From: Malus domestica
Taxonomy: Eukaryota > Streptophyta > Magnoliopsida > Rosales > Rosaceae
Direction of reading: 5' to 3'
DNA: 64,000 nt
Assembly: GCF_042453785.1 (NCBI RefSeq)
Contig: NC_091668.1
Location: 565,501-629,500 of the forward strand
Shown: piece after piece, positions 12,190-24,500 of the stretch
Position numbering within the stretch: position 1 is the stretch's first letter
Layout of the letters: each line of letters begins with the position of its first letter
The notes under the pieces: model-generated
Database searches by the model: none
What the model was told of the DNA's origin: nothing
What the model saw: only the letters and a program-made list of their open reading frames with translations
Made by a program: the position numbers and the translations under genes

Positions 12190-12606
12190 AAAAAAAAAAA
12201 AAAACCTATAATATAAGGTGCATTTTCATTACTCAACAACTTATTGTTACCTCAAACCCATTTGAAATGTACAAATACTAGTCCTATATACAGATTATAT
12301 AAGCCCAAATTTTGTGGATCAATGATTTGAGCCTACTTATGGGTTTCATGTATGTCAAGAGAGATTGAAACCACAAAATAAGATATTTTAGGCTTTACCG
12401 TACACAGCAAAGACAATGAAAGATTGAAACCACAAAATAAGGATATGTTCATAAAATCACCCTTATATATTGCCTCAATGGATCATATGAACCACACAAA
12501 GCAGTGGCTACTGAGATTTCAAGATAATTCCACACCAGTCTCCCAACACTCTCATAGGTTTGAATAAGCAAAGCAACGCAAACCAAATCTTCCTACCCTA
12601 CCTTCA

Positions 12607-13506
12607 ATGGCGACCATCACAAATTTCATAGTCAAACCACTTTCGTCATCTCAATTTTCAATCCCAAGAACAAGTTGTTATGTTGGTAAAGGTTTAAGTT
12701 TGGTGACGAAGCTTAAACCTTTACCTACAAAACTTGAAACAAAAAGAAACCAATTCCGCAACTTCACCATCAACGCCAGAGCCACCACCGGCACTAAAGA
12801 GGTTCGAAGTGACGAGAGAGTTCAGCGAGTGCACAGCATCCAGGAATTCGACGAGGCCCTCGAGTTGGCCAAAAACAAGCTCGTTGTCGTCGAGTTTGCC
12901 GCCAGCGACAGCGCCCAGAGCCAAAAAATGTACCCTTTCATGGTCGACCTCAGCCGCACGTGTAACGACGTAGAGTTTTTATTGGTCATGGGTGACGAGT
13001 CGGAAGACACCCGAGAGCTCTGCAGGAGAGAGAACATCGACAAAGTTCCCCACTTCAGCTTCTACAAGAGCATGGAGAAGATTCACGAGGAGGAAGGAAT
13101 AGACGGCGATCGGCTGAGGGGGGACGTGTTGTATTACGGCGACAACCACTCCGCGGTGGTTCAGCTGCATCAGAAGGAGGACGTAGAGAAGCTGATTGAG
13201 GATCATAAGGTGGACAGCAAGCTGATTGTGCTTGACGTGGGGCTCAAGCATTGTGGGCCCTGTGTCAAGGTGTATCCGACGGTGGTGAAGCTGTCGAAGA
13301 AGATGTCGGACACGGTGGTGTTTGCGAGGATGAACGGCGATGAGAACGACAGCTGCATGCAGTTCCTCAAGGACATGGAGGTGGTGGAGGTGCCTACTTT
13401 CTTGTTCATTAGAGATGGTGAAATTTGTGGAAGATATGTGGGTTCTGGTAAAGGAGAGCTTATTGGTGAAATTCTGAGATACCAAGGAGTCCGTGTGACT
13501 TACTAG
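12607..13506 (+). CDS. CDSP32: Chloroplast drought-induced stress protein of 32 kDa (thioredoxin-like CDSP32)
   Basis: A 299-residue single-exon gene. The first 55-60 residues are Ser/Thr and basic rich with almost no acidic residues, a plastid transit peptide. Two thioredoxin folds follow. The first (about 75-180) lacks the CxxC and has Ala-Ser-Asp-Ser at that place; the second (about 190-295) has the active site H-C-G-P-C with cysteines at residues 216 and 219. This double-Trx layout with one active dithiol is the signature of CDSP32. In the family it acts in the stroma, supplying electrons to peroxiredoxin (BAS1 type) and methionine sulfoxide reductase under drought and oxidative stress. 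The start codon is the first ATG and gives a complete transit peptide. The upstream region 11745-12606 holds a MITE. Confidence 0.95.
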   Translation: MATITNFIVKPLSSSQFSIPRTSCYVGKGLSLVTKLKPLPTKLETKRNQFRNFTINARATTGTKEVRSDERVQRVHSIQEFDEALELAKNKLVVVEFAASDSAQSQKMYPFMVDLSRTCNDVEFLLVMGDESEDTRELCRRENIDKVPHFSFYKSMEKIHEEEGIDGDRLRGDVLYYGDNHSAVVQLHQKEDVEKLIEDHKVDSKLIVLDVGLKHCGPCVKVYPTVVKLSKKMSDTVVFARMNGDENDSCMQFLKDMEVVEVPTFLFIRDGEICGRYVGSGKGELIGEILRYQGVRVTY

Positions 13507-13839
13507 GTTAATTATCAACAAATTACAATGTTCAAATTTAATTTTACAAAATTTGTACTTTATTTGTGTAACCAAAATACATGAAGTTGAATTAGACTTC
13601 GGATATGTTCTAGCTCAAGAAAAGAGAAATGTATTAAGAACCTAATACATAGTACTCTTGAATGAGATAAACTTTAGTAGAATTGTCTTATATGGACAAC
13701 GCTTGCATAAACAAATTTGAGATCCAGTAATACCATAATAAAAATATCTCTAGAAGGGAGGAATTATGCATTGTTAATTAAGGAGATAGGAACTTAGGAC
13801 TATAGATGAAGGCCTTAAAAGGAAGGAAGACCAACCACT

Positions 13840-13995
13840 TAGTACTACGGTTTAGTGATATTCCCCACTTGTAAGTGAGAGGTCTTAGGTTCGACTCTCG
13901 TTAAAGGTGAATTTGAATCATATTGTTAACCCATCATGAGGTTTAGATCCCTCATTATTTAGTGTAAATAATATCGTTTGTTAAAAAAAAAAAAA
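13840..13995 (+). repeat. tRNA-derived SINE-like element
   Basis: Has a box-B-like GGTTCGACTCT at about 13890, a box-A-like GGTTTAGTGATATTCC upstream, and a tail TATCGTTTGTT followed by 13 or so A. The same tail (TTATCGTTTGTTAAAA) occurs at about 48940-48960 after another short element, supporting a dispersed retroposon family. Confidence 0.55.
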
Positions 13996-15034
13996 ACGGA
14001 AGACCAGTGTGGATTGAGGCTTGAAACAGTTTGTAGGCAACATTTGTTGTAGAAAATCAATGGGCCAAAGGCCCAAACTGACTCAGTAAGATCCACCCGA
14101 TTGTGTTAGTGGGCATGTCACAGATTCAGAGGTTGCCTAGTCTTTTACAAAGGTTGGATCCAGTCAAAGTTGGTCAGCTGTGTATTATTGATAAAAATAA
14201 TGGACGTGCGAAGGTGACCGAATCTCAGAGTATTCAAACATGCAGGGCACGAATTGATATTTACTTGTCACCTTATTTTTGAGAATTGAACCCGAAATTG
14301 GTGTTTTAAAGTTGCAAATCTTGGTTAAATAAATGCATCATAGCCCTTCATTCAGGTATAAATATGGAGTTCTGCTCTTCTAAGGCTGTTATTTTGAGAA
14401 CATGCAATGACTAAATGCAAATTAACTATATAATTATATTAGCTTAGATCGAAAAGCTTAAAAATATGACAACAACCAAGTTAAAATTCATGGACCATTA
14501 AAAACTCATTTTCTTGTTTTAAAAATGACGGATTGTAGCATTGCCAATTAATTTTACAATAATATAGATTCGACGGGTAAACCACCAATCAATTTGTTAA
14601 CCTTATTTTCAATTGTGACAGCCGCATGCCTGACTGGTATATATTAACCAAATTTGCCCCAATATATATCCAAAGATGGTTTTAATATTTTTAATTCTAA
14701 TATATATATATATATATGCGCCCACCATATTAGTTTTATATAATTTTCATCAATTAGAAAAAGAAGACTAAGTTAAACATCTTGCACTAGTTGCTGAAAC
14801 AGTATTCTAGTTTGAATGCTGCATTCACACTTCCAAATTAAGCAAAACATCATCAAAAGCATAATTAAGCACAAGAAAGCTAAACCGTGCGGCCAAAAAG
14901 ATCTTATGGATCCTAACTTTTGTCCAATACATGTGTATGTATTAACATAATTTTCCATTAAAATTTTACACCCAAAAAGAACCCTAATCTAAAAAAGAAT
15001 GTATGATAAACCGAAACAATTATGAACAATTTAA
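13996..15034. other. Intergenic, no gene seen
   Basis: AT-rich sequence between CDSP32 and the next, convergent gene. Only a short TA run near 14700. No open frame with recognisable content. Confidence 0.6.
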
Positions 15035-15811
15035 TTAGACCATGGGTTTCAATTCTAGAGGAATAGGGGGTGCCATTGTTCTTCTCTTCCATAGATTGAT
15101 TTCTTTCTTTGGCTGCAAAGGAACTTGATGAAATTGATTTCTTCCTCCAATCCCTAGAGGCGCTGAGAATGCGATTCTAACATCTTCTTCCCTCTCATCG
15201 CTGTCTTCTCTCTCTTCATCCGAATAATCGCGATGATTATTCATAATATTATGAGAAGATTCCCAATCGAAGTTTTCGAACGCATGGCCACGTCCGCTTG
15301 AAAATCTCTTCATCTGATTCAACGAAGGCGCCATATCCGGAAGAGATGGAGCCGTCCGACTACGATCAAGATCACTGGCATCAGATTCAGATTTTCTTCC
15401 GGGGTTAATGTTGCTAAACATCCTCCGGAACTGAAAACCGTGCTTCTTGATCTCACGCGGCGACCACGGTGCCGGAGGCTTTGATTTTTGACGATCTTTA
15501 GGGATCAAATTAACGCGATTTATCTTGTTAATGTGCTTCTTGTGCTTGATCTGTCCCATGCACGACACTTTCGGCGAAGTCGGCTCCTCCTCTTGTGTCT
15601 GACCGTCAAAGCTTCCGTTTCTCTGTTTTCTTCGGACTTGATCTGGAATCATTAAGGGGCCGGAAAACCCTCGCCGCCCTTGAGCTTTAAGCTTGGCGGC
15701 GGCTTCTCTGTTAGGGCTGTAAGGACGGCTGTGAAAAGAAACACCGGAAGCAGCTTTTGGTAGAAACTTCAGGATCTTGTTTTTTGTTTTACCTTGTTTC
15801 TGATGATCCAT
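15035..15811 (-). CDS. Syringolide-induced protein 14-1-1-like (At1g76070-type) basic protein
   Basis: Single-exon ORF of 258 residues from the ATG at 15811 (MDHQKQGK). An upstream in-frame ATG at 15904 would add 31 residues that look like 5' UTR, so I prefer the internal start. Features: a basic N-terminus with ILKFLPKAAS, then S-F-H-S-R-P-Y-S-P as in the 14-1-1 family; a conserved APWSPREIKKHG block in the middle; an acidic Ser/Asp/Glu stretch; and a C-terminal PLGIGGR and PPIPLELKP motif. Very polar, no membrane segment, probably intrinsically disordered. The soybean relative is induced by the syringolide elicitor; its biochemical role is unknown. It lies next to CDSP32, the same pairing I recall for At1g76070 and At1g76080. 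Confidence 0.75.
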   Translation of the reverse strand: MDHQKQGKTKNKILKFLPKAASGVSFHSRPYSPNREAAAKLKAQGRRGFSGPLMIPDQVRRKQRNGSFDGQTQEEEPTSPKVSCMGQIKHKKHINKINRVNLIPKDRQKSKPPAPWSPREIKKHGFQFRRMFSNINPGRKSESDASDLDRSRTAPSLPDMAPSLNQMKRFSSGRGHAFENFDWESSHNIMNNHRDYSDEEREDSDEREEDVRIAFSAPLGIGGRNQFHQVPLQPKKEINLWKRRTMAPPIPLELKPMV

Positions 15812-15947
15812 TGTTGCATGTAAAAGAATAACCCTAATCTTGTTGCACGCTTTGGACGTTGAGGAGGATAAAGAAATTGTGTTAAATCGCTTATCCAGCA
15901 GCACTACTTATATATATTTGTGTGTACACACATATACATATATGCAT

Positions 15948-15982
15948 GTGTTTGTGTGTGTGTGTATATATATATATATGTG
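15948..15982. repeat. (TG)n(TA)n microsatellite in the 5' flank of the 14-1-1-like gene
   Basis: GTGTGTGTGTGTATATATATATATATGTG about 140 bp upstream of the start codon, likely polymorphic and probably within or near the promoter. Confidence 0.85.
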
Positions 15983-16079
15983 TACTTTTCTGACAATGTC
16001 AAGAAGAGAGAGGGGATGGTCAAACAAGGGAGGTGTGTGTGACCTAGCAAGCCCATATTTGCTCGACTGAATTGAATAA

Positions 16080-17606
16080 TACAGCTTGCGTTTCATGCAG
16101 GTTTCTGGATTTTTCTGCACGAGATTTAATTTAGATAAACGTTTTTTTATTTCTAATCCACGGGCTAAACCGAAGTAAACAACTTAAGCAATGCTTAGGA
16201 ATTGACTTGTCAACCCTTTATGAGGGACCTCTTAAACGTTGATCCAATCATTGAATATTACACGTGGATTTCAAAAGATAATTTTATTTTTTTGTCGAAA
16301 ATTTCAAAAGATAATATGACAACTTTCAATTCGGAAATATAAGGTTATTTTCCTTTTCAAATTGGGAAATAAAAGATAAGTTTGACAAAACGTGTACGGT
16401 GTACGTAGTTGATTAAATTACAAGAAGATATATGCTATGTACCAACTTAACTGTTTCACCAACTTACATAACAAAATCATTAGGAAGAATTTTTTTTTTT
16501 TCCAAATTAGGGACAAAAAACTTTAGAAAAACTTTTGTTCATCTTGTTTAACTTGTGCAGAACATAATTGACTACTCGATAAATTGGTTATATGCAAGGC
16601 TGATGAGCTTGTAAGTCAAGTAATTAAGAGTTCATCTAACTATGATTTTGCAATGCATAAAGTTCGAATGGTTGAGATTTATCAAATTATTTGATTTGTT
16701 TTGAGTGATGACTAGTATGAACATCGATTCCTTGACTGAGTGTGTGAACATTATAATTCTCCCTAGAGTGATAAGTATAATTAACATGACCAAACCATTG
16801 GGATCGGCTGGTTGGTGTGGAAAGTGTCACGTTCATGGGCCTAATGACAATAATTAATTAGTAAGCTAAAATACAATTAGCTGTGATTGGTTTGTTTTGG
16901 AAACAAAATTGAATTGGTCCACCATATGAAAATTTGATTAGTATAAGTTATAATGATGTATTTCGTCTTCATTCATAGGAGCTTGAGCTTGATTAACTCT
17001 CCATTAATAAGGTCAAACATATACACTTGGTCTGCATCACAGACTCGTCACCGGAAGACATGCATTTCCGACGTACGTCAACTTTTAAGATGACGACGAC
17101 ATGCATCATAATTATTATACGGATTTAATTAAATATTTGTTAGGAGTTTAGAAAATGCCAGCAAAAGAGCCAAGAAGCACTGCTAACACAAAACAAGTAG
17201 GTAGCTGGGTGTTATTTCCATGTTCTGTGGACCATGCGTGTTCGTGAGCAAATCTTATGGGAAAAACTTTTGAAGCTTCCTATTGAAGATCTAGCTCTAG
17301 GGCAACCTTCAAACCTTAATCTTTACTTTGCGTGGCGGTATTCCAATCCATTCACGAACGGTGGATTGGTCAATGACTCAATACAATGTTTCACTTTTTG
17401 TCAAATACGGCTATTATTGGTGCAAGACAATTGTTGTTTGCATAGTTGATTTCATTGAGCATATTGAAAATATTTTTTTGTTTGTTTGTTTATAATTACA
17501 CTATGGGGTGGAGAATAAATTAGTTACAAACTCATCATTCACGAGATTTGAATCTAAAACTTATAACTTACAAGTAAAGATTAATATTACTAAATCGTAA
17601 AGAAAA
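16080..17606. other. Intergenic, no gene supported
   Basis: AT-rich. The open stretch at 17234-17449 has no recognisable domain and no codon bias that I can see, and was left out. Confidence 0.55.
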
Positions 17607-17765
17607 TAGGAAAATTAATGAAAATGGATTGAAAACTTTGAGTTTTAATGATAAGGACAAAATAAAGGGTAAAATGAATAGTATCATGATTGAATTTTTA
17701 GTGTAAAAATGTAGCTTTTCGTTAAAGTAAACAGTACCAGGAGTTTTTCGTTAAAGTTTTTAAAG
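17607..17765. repeat. Partial copy of the TTTAACGAAAAA MITE
   Basis: Covers the 3' arm (AAAACTTTGAGTTTTAATGATAAGG through TTTTTCGTTAAAGTTTTT). It lies about 120 bp upstream of the putative 5' UTR of the LYR gene. Confidence 0.75.
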
Positions 17766-18287
17766 AAAAAAGCATTATGAGTTGAACAAAAAGAAAGATC
17801 GGTAAAGGCCTTCCTAGACAGAGCAACATTCAGTAAGAGAAGCCCAGCTTCTTTTGGGCAACAAAAGTTGGGCTCATCAACAAATTGAGACCAATTGAAG
17901 GACCAATTACAAACGTCGGAGTTAGCACAAGGCGGCCGTCAACTCCTCAGACCAACAAGCTCCTTCTATTGCTACTGCTGCAGGCTGCAGCCCCCTTTCT
18001 TTTCCTCAAGGTCTGCAGATATTGCTGTTTATTTTTATTCTTTAAATTAAAAGTAACTTCTGGTACAATTTTCATGTTTGTTGCCTCCATTTATGAAATC
18101 CAAGCTGCGAGATCAATTAGAAATTGAAGAAATGAGGATCCGGTCTCTGATCTGAATTTCATAGCCAGAAAGTGTAATTAAAAAAGAAAATAAAGAGATG
18201 AAAATATGATAAAAAGTCTAATTAATTAATTTAGTTGTGTTTTGTGTTTGTAGGTATTTTTTGAGGGAAGGAGTGAGTGTCGGGGAT

Positions 18288-18930
18288 ATGGCTAAAGCCC
18301 TTGATTTGCAGGACTTCCTTCTCCGCGGTCGAGTCTTGAAGCTTTATAGGCAAGCACTTCGTATAACCCGAAGAGCCCCTGTGGATTCCAGAGGTTAACT
18401 TACTCACTCCTTACCACTCTTTTCCAAATAAGAGAACGAAAAGTTCTCGTTAACTTTAACAAAAAATCATATTTTTACACTGAAAAGTTAATATTGATAC
18501 TATTTACTTTATCTTTTATTTTATCATTATCGTTAGTACTCTAAGTTTTTAAGTCTTTTTCATTAATTTTCCTTTTAAATAACATATAGACGTTTTCCTG
18601 ACTTTCTCTAAGCGAGCTTGGGGCACCCTTACCCTACTAAACAACAGATTTCTGGATGAAATACCACATTGTTCTTGCCCATTACACTCATTAGTACTTT
18701 TAGTCTTGGTATATATTTTAACAGGCACGAAAATGATACAGTTGTGTGTGTTCCTTTGTAATTTGATGGAAAGGCGGTTGATGTTTACAGGTGAACTAAG
18801 ATCGATGATTCGACAAGAACTGGAGAACAACCGGCACTGCAATGACAGGCAACGGACTCGTTTTCTGCTTAGTGAAGGATTGGAGAGACTGAAATGTCTC
18901 GACGAGATGCTTGACATGCAAGGTCATTAG
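18288..18930 (+). CDS. LYR-motif (complex 1 LYR) mitochondrial protein, two exons
   Basis: Exons 18288-18393 and 18791-18930, joined in phase 1, give 81 residues. Both splice sites fit (AG|GTTAAC and TTTACAG|GT). The motif L-Y-R sits at residues 19-21 within VLKLYRQALR, followed by the conserved Phe at residue 60 in RFLLSEG. Length and layout match the LYRM2-type family; I recall the Arabidopsis relative as At1g76060 (EMB1793). LYR proteins bind acyl carrier protein and help assemble respiratory complexes or Fe-S clusters in mitochondria. The first ATG after a purine-rich leader was chosen. A 5' UTR intron ending in TTTGTAG at about 18253 is likely. The coding intron contains a MITE at 18430-18580. 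Confidence 0.9.
18430..18580. repeat. MITE copy inside the LYR gene intron
   Basis: Reads TTAACTTTAACAAAAAATCATATTTTTACACTGAAAAGT and ends near TTTTTCATTAATTTTCC, the 5' arm and centre of the TTTAACGAAAAA family. It is diverged from the other copies, so it is an older insertion. It lies wholly within the intron 18394-18790. Confidence 0.75.
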
Positions 18931-19154
18931 TTCTTATTCCTTAATTTGTAGTTTTTGAACATGAACATGCGACCCATTCCGCATTTGTTTCGAATTCATT
19001 CGTCTTTCTTGTGTTACAATTTTCTGTTAAAAATCGTCAAAATTGTGATCCTCCCAACTCCCAAACATAAAACGCTACATCGTAAATTCGTAACGAAACA
19101 GGTAATCCGATGACTAATCTAATGCAAGCAATGCAGCTAAGCTACTCCTACAGA

Positions 19155-20765
19155 CTACACAGCCAACGGCCGTGTAACGAAGCCCCTATCGACCATCTTC
19201 TCCACCAATTCCTCATGCTTCTTCAACTGCCCTGACTTCCTCAACTGTTCTAGAACCATCTCATACACCGGCATACTCGGTTTCAAGCATTTCTCCTCAA
19301 TCATCTCCCTGCAATACCTGTAGGCATTGTTCCAATGCCCCATTCCACAATACATGGAGATCAAAACCTTGTACGTGTTCACGTTCGGTTCAACTTCGTT
19401 CTCATCCATTTCCCTCTTCAGCTTCAGCACCATATGAGTCGATTTAGACTCCGCAAACATCTGCATTAGTATATTGTAGGTCACCGTGTTCAACTCGCAC
19501 TTCAACTCCTTCATCTTAGCATACATTCTGTGAGCACCATTCACATCCTTCAACTTCGAAATGCACCGAAATATGGGATTGAAGCTCGATGCATTCGGGG
19601 TGCAGCCTTTCTTAACCATCAAATCGAGCACCTTAACTGCATCTTCAAGATTCTCGTCCTTGCAGTGACACTCTATAAGAAAATTATAAGTAATTGCATC
19701 CGCATTGCATCCCAGCCTCTTCATCTGATTACAAACTTGCAACACCTTCTCAGTCCGGCCAGCCTTCACATGAACCCTCATCAGATTATTGAAAGTAATC
19801 GAATTTGGTTGGCATCCGGCATCAATCATCTCAGCGAAAACATCATGGGCACGCGTAATTTGGCCGCACCTGCACAAACCATCGATCACAATGCTGTAAG
19901 TATACACATTCGGCATGATCCCGGCCGCCTTCATGTCCCGGAATACCCTCTCCGCCTCCGAGATATTACCAGCTCGGCACCAGCCATTAACCAAGCTAGT
20001 GTAGAGTATAACGTCAACTTCAAACTTATGCTTCAAGCTATCGAAAAACGACTGCGCTTCGCTGGCCCGTCTCTTCTTGCACAGAATCCCAATCACTACC
20101 GAGAAAGCCATCCTATCAGGCGCGCAACCGTACTCCTCCATACGATTAAACGCGTGCACCGCCTCCGCAGCCAATCCGGCCCTTACGTATCGCCGGACAA
20201 GGTTCGAGAAGGTCTCGACCGTAATCTCAACATTCCGAGCTTTCATCAGGTCGATCACGTGCCAAGCCAAATCGAACTGCCTCACCTTTCCAGAGAGGTC
20301 GACCATCTCGTTGTAGGGCTCCGATTTCTGCTCGAACCCGTCGCGGGCCGTGGCCCAGTTGAAGAAGGCAACTGCCTGGACCAAAGGGATGCCGTGGCGT
20401 ACACCACCGCACTTCTTGATCACGCTGCGGACGACGGAGGGAGATACAGAATGGACGGCGGAGATTTGGGAGAAGTCTTGCGAGAGAGCAGGGATTGTGA
20501 ACGTGGGGTTCGGGGGATGGGGGTTGGGATTAGGATTGGGGTTGTTGCGGTGGTGGTCTTTGATGAGGGAGTGGAATTTGTCGGCGATTAGGGTTTCGTC
20601 GGCGGATAGGTAGGGGACAGGGGCAGTTTGGGAATCGTCATCTGGGGTGTCGGTCTCTTGAAGATGGGCTTCTGAAGCTGAAGAGAAAGAGTAGGGTTTG
20701 AGAATTCGCGGCGGAATGGGAGAGAGAAAGCGGCGGAAATGGAGGGTTGATTTGGTTAACGCCAT
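19155..20765 (-). CDS. P-class pentatricopeptide repeat protein, mitochondrial (At1g20300-like)
   Basis: An intact intronless ORF of 536 residues. N-terminus is Ser, Arg and Phe rich ([20 protein letters not shown]), a mitochondrial targeting sequence. A low-complexity NPNPNPNPH tract follows at about residue 75-90. From about residue 150 to the end are roughly ten tandem 35-residue PPR motifs, recognised by repeated V-x-x-Y-(S/N/T)-x-L-(I/V)-x-x-x-C and P-(N/D)-x-x-T-(F/Y) signatures. There is no E or DYW extension, so it is P class. PPR proteins bind organellar RNA one base per repeat and act in processing, stability or translation. Closest family member from memory is At1g20300. The start is the first ATG, giving a full targeting peptide. 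Single-exon structure is normal for the family. Confidence 0.92.
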   Translation of the reverse strand: MALTKSTLHFRRFLSPIPPRILKPYSFSSASEAHLQETDTPDDDSQTAPVPYLSADETLIADKFHSLIKDHHRNNPNPNPNPHPPNPTFTIPALSQDFSQISAVHSVSPSVVRSVIKKCGGVRHGIPLVQAVAFFNWATARDGFEQKSEPYNEMVDLSGKVRQFDLAWHVIDLMKARNVEITVETFSNLVRRYVRAGLAAEAVHAFNRMEEYGCAPDRMAFSVVIGILCKKRRASEAQSFFDSLKHKFEVDVILYTSLVNGWCRAGNISEAERVFRDMKAAGIMPNVYTYSIVIDGLCRCGQITRAHDVFAEMIDAGCQPNSITFNNLMRVHVKAGRTEKVLQVCNQMKRLGCNADAITYNFLIECHCKDENLEDAVKVLDLMVKKGCTPNASSFNPIFRCISKLKDVNGAHRMYAKMKELKCELNTVTYNILMQMFAESKSTHMVLKLKREMDENEVEPNVNTYKVLISMYCGMGHWNNAYRYCREMIEEKCLKPSMPVYEMVLEQLRKSGQLKKHEELVEKMVDRGFVTRPLAV

Positions 20766-20961
20766 AGCTGAGCTTCAGTCTTCCCAACACTGCGAAGACA
20801 GGAGAAAGGAGACGGTGGAAAGAAAAGAGTGAGGAGAGACTGTCGCGCGAATGTTAGGCCATATGCGACGTCGTTTGGTTAAGAGGCAAAACAAAATTTA
20901 AAAACTAAAAGTCAGAGACAATTGGCACGTCATAATTTACATCTAATGAGAGATTAGAAAA

Positions 20962-21109
20962 GGGGTGTGCTATCCACACATCCCATTTTACTTCTCACAC
21001 ACCCCTTGATAATTCATGTCCGTTGATCTTCTTCAATTCATCCGATCCGACGGCCGAAAATTAAAAAGGTGTGTGAGAAGTAAAATAGGGTGTGTGGATA
21101 TCACACCCC
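20962..21109. mobile_element. hAT-like MITE with 8-bp target duplication TTAGAAAA
   Basis: 148 bp. Ends are GGGGTGTGCTATCCACAC and the near-perfect complement GTGTGGATATCACACCCC. It is flanked by TTAGAAAA on both sides (20954-20961 and 21110-21117). The corresponding place in copy B (about 26753) reads TTAGAAAA once, confirming insertion. An 8-bp duplication points to the hAT superfamily. No coding capacity. Confidence 0.9.
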
Positions 21110-21170
21110 TTAGAAAATTATGCACAAACCTAAACAAACAAACAAAAAACACATTCATAAGCGTCGTTAA

Positions 21171-21488
21171 CTATGATAACGCATCATACTTTGGTAAGCT
21201 TAATATCTTCCCAAGTACCTGGTAAATCCAAACCCTAACTTTCCTGACGACAAACTTGTCAACGAACTCAAACAATCATTCATATGGAATTTCAACGTTC
21301 ATAATATTATCCTTATCTTCACTCTGTAACACAATCTTCAGCGCCCAATACACTCTTGACCCATCTTTCACCTCCATATACTTCTCGTATCAACAATGTG
21401 ACAACGGAGGTGGCGGCGTCTTCCATGGCTTCAACGGAATCAATTCCTTCAATGCCAACAAGTTCGGAGACCGATCAACGAGATCCAT
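21171..21488 (-). pseudogene. Broken copy of the small 107-residue ORF
   Basis: Matches the ORF at 26811-27134 from its ATG (21488) to near the C-terminus. It has an in-frame TGA at the place where the intact copy reads GAA GAA (the PYEELFEF motif), and ends a few codons earlier with a changed C-terminus. See the intact copy for description. Confidence 0.7.
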
Positions 21489-21527
21489 TTACGACACTCT
21501 CAAAGGGTTCAAATCCAAGGAAGTAGG

Positions 21528-24500
21528 TATTACACTAAATATGGTAAATACCAAAAATATATATGACAATATTTGAGAATTTCTTATATATTCATTAATC
21601 TTCAAAGTGGAATATACCTAGGAGTTATAATTGGTATTACATATGTACTTCACCAATGTGGGACAATAAACTACTATTTACACTTTAACTAATATAGAAC
21701 TCGCAACACTCCCCCTCAAGTTGGTGCAAAGATGTCATGCATGCCCAACTTGTTAAGCGAGTTGGAAAACACACTATTAGACATAGCCTTAGTAAGGACA
21801 TCAGCGAGTTGATCTTCAAATCCCACAAACGAAAACATAATAATTTCAGCATCCAATTTTTCCTTGATGAAATGTCAATCAATCTCCACATGTTTTGTTC
21901 GATCATATTGCACTGGATTATAAGCAATCTCAATAGCAGCCTTGTTATCACAATGAAGTTTCATAGCACCATTGGGTTTAAACCCAAGGTCTCTCAACAA
22001 TTTTTTCAACCACAACAACTCACATACGCTATGAGACATACCACGAAACTTAGCTTTTGCACTTGACCTAGCCACCACTTTTTGTTTCTTGCTTCTCCAA
22101 GTAACTAAATTACCACTCACAAATGTAAAGTATCCAGATGTAGACTGTTGATCAATGATAGAACCTGCCCAATCTACATCTATATACCCTTCGACATTCA
22201 AATGATCATTCTTAGAGAAAACCAAGTCTCACCATGAGCCATCTTTAAGTACCTCAAAATACGAGTTACTGCATCCATATGAGCTTCATTAGGTGAGTGC
22301 ATAAATTGACTTACCACACTAATTGCATAAGCAATGTCAGGGCGAGTGTGAGACAAATAAATTAATTTCCCCACAAGCCTTTGATATTGTTCCTTATGAG
22401 TAAGAACTTGATCTGAAAATAAGCCCAGATGATGATTCTGCTCAATCAGAGTGTCAACAGGTTTGCAATCTAACACACCTATTTCAGCTAACAAATCAAG
22501 AACATACTTCCGTTGAGACAGAAAAATACCATGCTTGGATCGTGCAACCTCGATTCCAAGAAAATACTTCAATTCACCCAATTATTTCATCTTAAATTCA
22601 GTAGCTAGGTACTTTTGAAGCCATTGTATCTCCTTTTGATCATCACCGGTCACTATCATGTTATCAACATAAATAATCAATGCAGTTAGCGTACCATTTT
22701 GTCGCTTTAGAAATAAAGTATGATCTAAATGACTCTGGATATGCCCAAACCTCTTCATTGAACTTGTAAACCTCCCAAACCATGCTCTAGAAGATTGTTT
22801 CAAACCATTCAAAGCCTTTCGTAACTTGCATACAACACCTTTTACAAGAAATGTTCCGATACCAGGTAGGAGATCCATATAAACTTCCTCCTTAAGATCA
22901 CCATGAAGGAAATCATTCTTAACATCAAACTGCAACAGAGGCCAATCCTGGTTTGCTGCTAATGACAGAAGAACACGCACATTATTAAGTTTGGCAATAT
23001 GAGCAAAAGTCTCCTAATAGTCCATCTCATAGGTTTTAGTATAACCCTTAGCAACTAATCTGGCTTTATACCAGTTAATAGAACCATCTGTTTTGTGCTT
23101 AATAATGAACACTCATCTACATCTAACAATTTTCTTCCCGTTTGGTAAATGAACCAAATCCCAAGTAGAATTCTTTTCCAAAGCTTCCATCTCAACTTTC
23201 ATGGCATTAACCCATTTAAGATCAGACAAAGCATCTTGCAATTTTGTTGAATTGATACACTAGATAGCTGACATATGTAAGATACATATGGTTTGGACAA
23301 ACGATGAGTAGACACATAATTGTTGATAGGATATTTAGCTTTAGCATGCATATCAGGCTCATATTGTACTTTAGGTTTTCCACGATTAGCTCGTGGAGGC
23401 AACTCATAAGTAGAAGAATCGTCAGAATTTACCTCATGTATACCACCATCTTGTACCAAACTGTTAAAAGAATCATCACTGGACGAACCATCATCAGGCA
23501 ACTCGTTAGACATACCAGCAGCAGGCAACCGATCATCAGAAGGTAATTCGTCAGACATACTAAGAAGCAACTCGCTGGGCACATCTGATCTATCGTCAGT
23601 AGAAATAATTCCGGGAATGACAGGTGACCGATCACTGTCTGTAGCTGACTGATTAGTATCACGCAACATAATAGGTTTTGTTCCCAACTCAGCCTATAAC
23701 ACATCATCCATACCATCTATTCGAATCTGCACTTCACTCCCCATCCCCCCTGAAGTGAAGAGTCGGAAGAGGGCTTTATAAAATATGAAACTTCCTCGTG
23801 GAAGGTGACATCCATGGTAATATAAGTTTTTTGAGTCGGAGGATGATAACATTTATAGCCTTTATGATTGTTAGCATACCCAATAAAGACACATCGAAAA
23901 GCACATGCATCAAGTTTACCCCGCTGATGAGAGTAGACATGCACATACGCAATACACCCAAACACTTTCTGAGGAAGTTTTGATACAGAAACAAGATAAA
24001 CATGTTTTTGTAACACGTCAAGCAGTGTTTGAAAATCAAGAACCCTACTTGGAACACGATTTATCAAATACACAGAAGCCAAAACAACATAACCCCACAA
24101 ATGATTAGGAACACATTTACCAACATCAAGGAGCAAGCAACCTCCATTATTTGACGATTCTTCCGTTCGGACACACCATTTTGTTGGGGTGTAAACAGAG
24201 TAGTCGTCTAGTGAATAATATTATGATCACGAAAAAAACATGCCAAAGTGTGATTCACATATTCTCCTCCGTTATCAAACCTAAAGATCTTAACTTTGGT
24301 CTGAAATTGAATAGACACCATTGTACAAAATTCTTGAAGAAGTAACGGAACATCACTCTTATTATTCATCAAGAACACCCAAGTTAATTGAGTTCAATCA
24401 TCAATAAAAGTAACAAACCAACATAATCCATTAGAAGTAACTTTGGCCGGACCCTACACATCAGAATGTATCAAATCAAATGGCAAAGTAGCTTTAGAAT

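Noticed and set aside
12979-13575. 198-residue minus-strand ORF rich in His and Leu
   Set aside because: Antisense of the GC-biased CDSP32 exon.
13840-13995. Functional tRNA gene
   Set aside because: Only the internal promoter-like boxes are present; no cloverleaf could be drawn and a poly-A tail follows, so it is a SINE-like element.
17234-17449. 71-residue ORF upstream of the LYR gene
   Set aside because: Isolated, no motif, AT-rich flanks, no promoter features.
19530-20591. 353-residue plus-strand ORF
   Set aside because: Shadow frame opposite the intact PPR gene; the PPR frame has clear repeated motifs.
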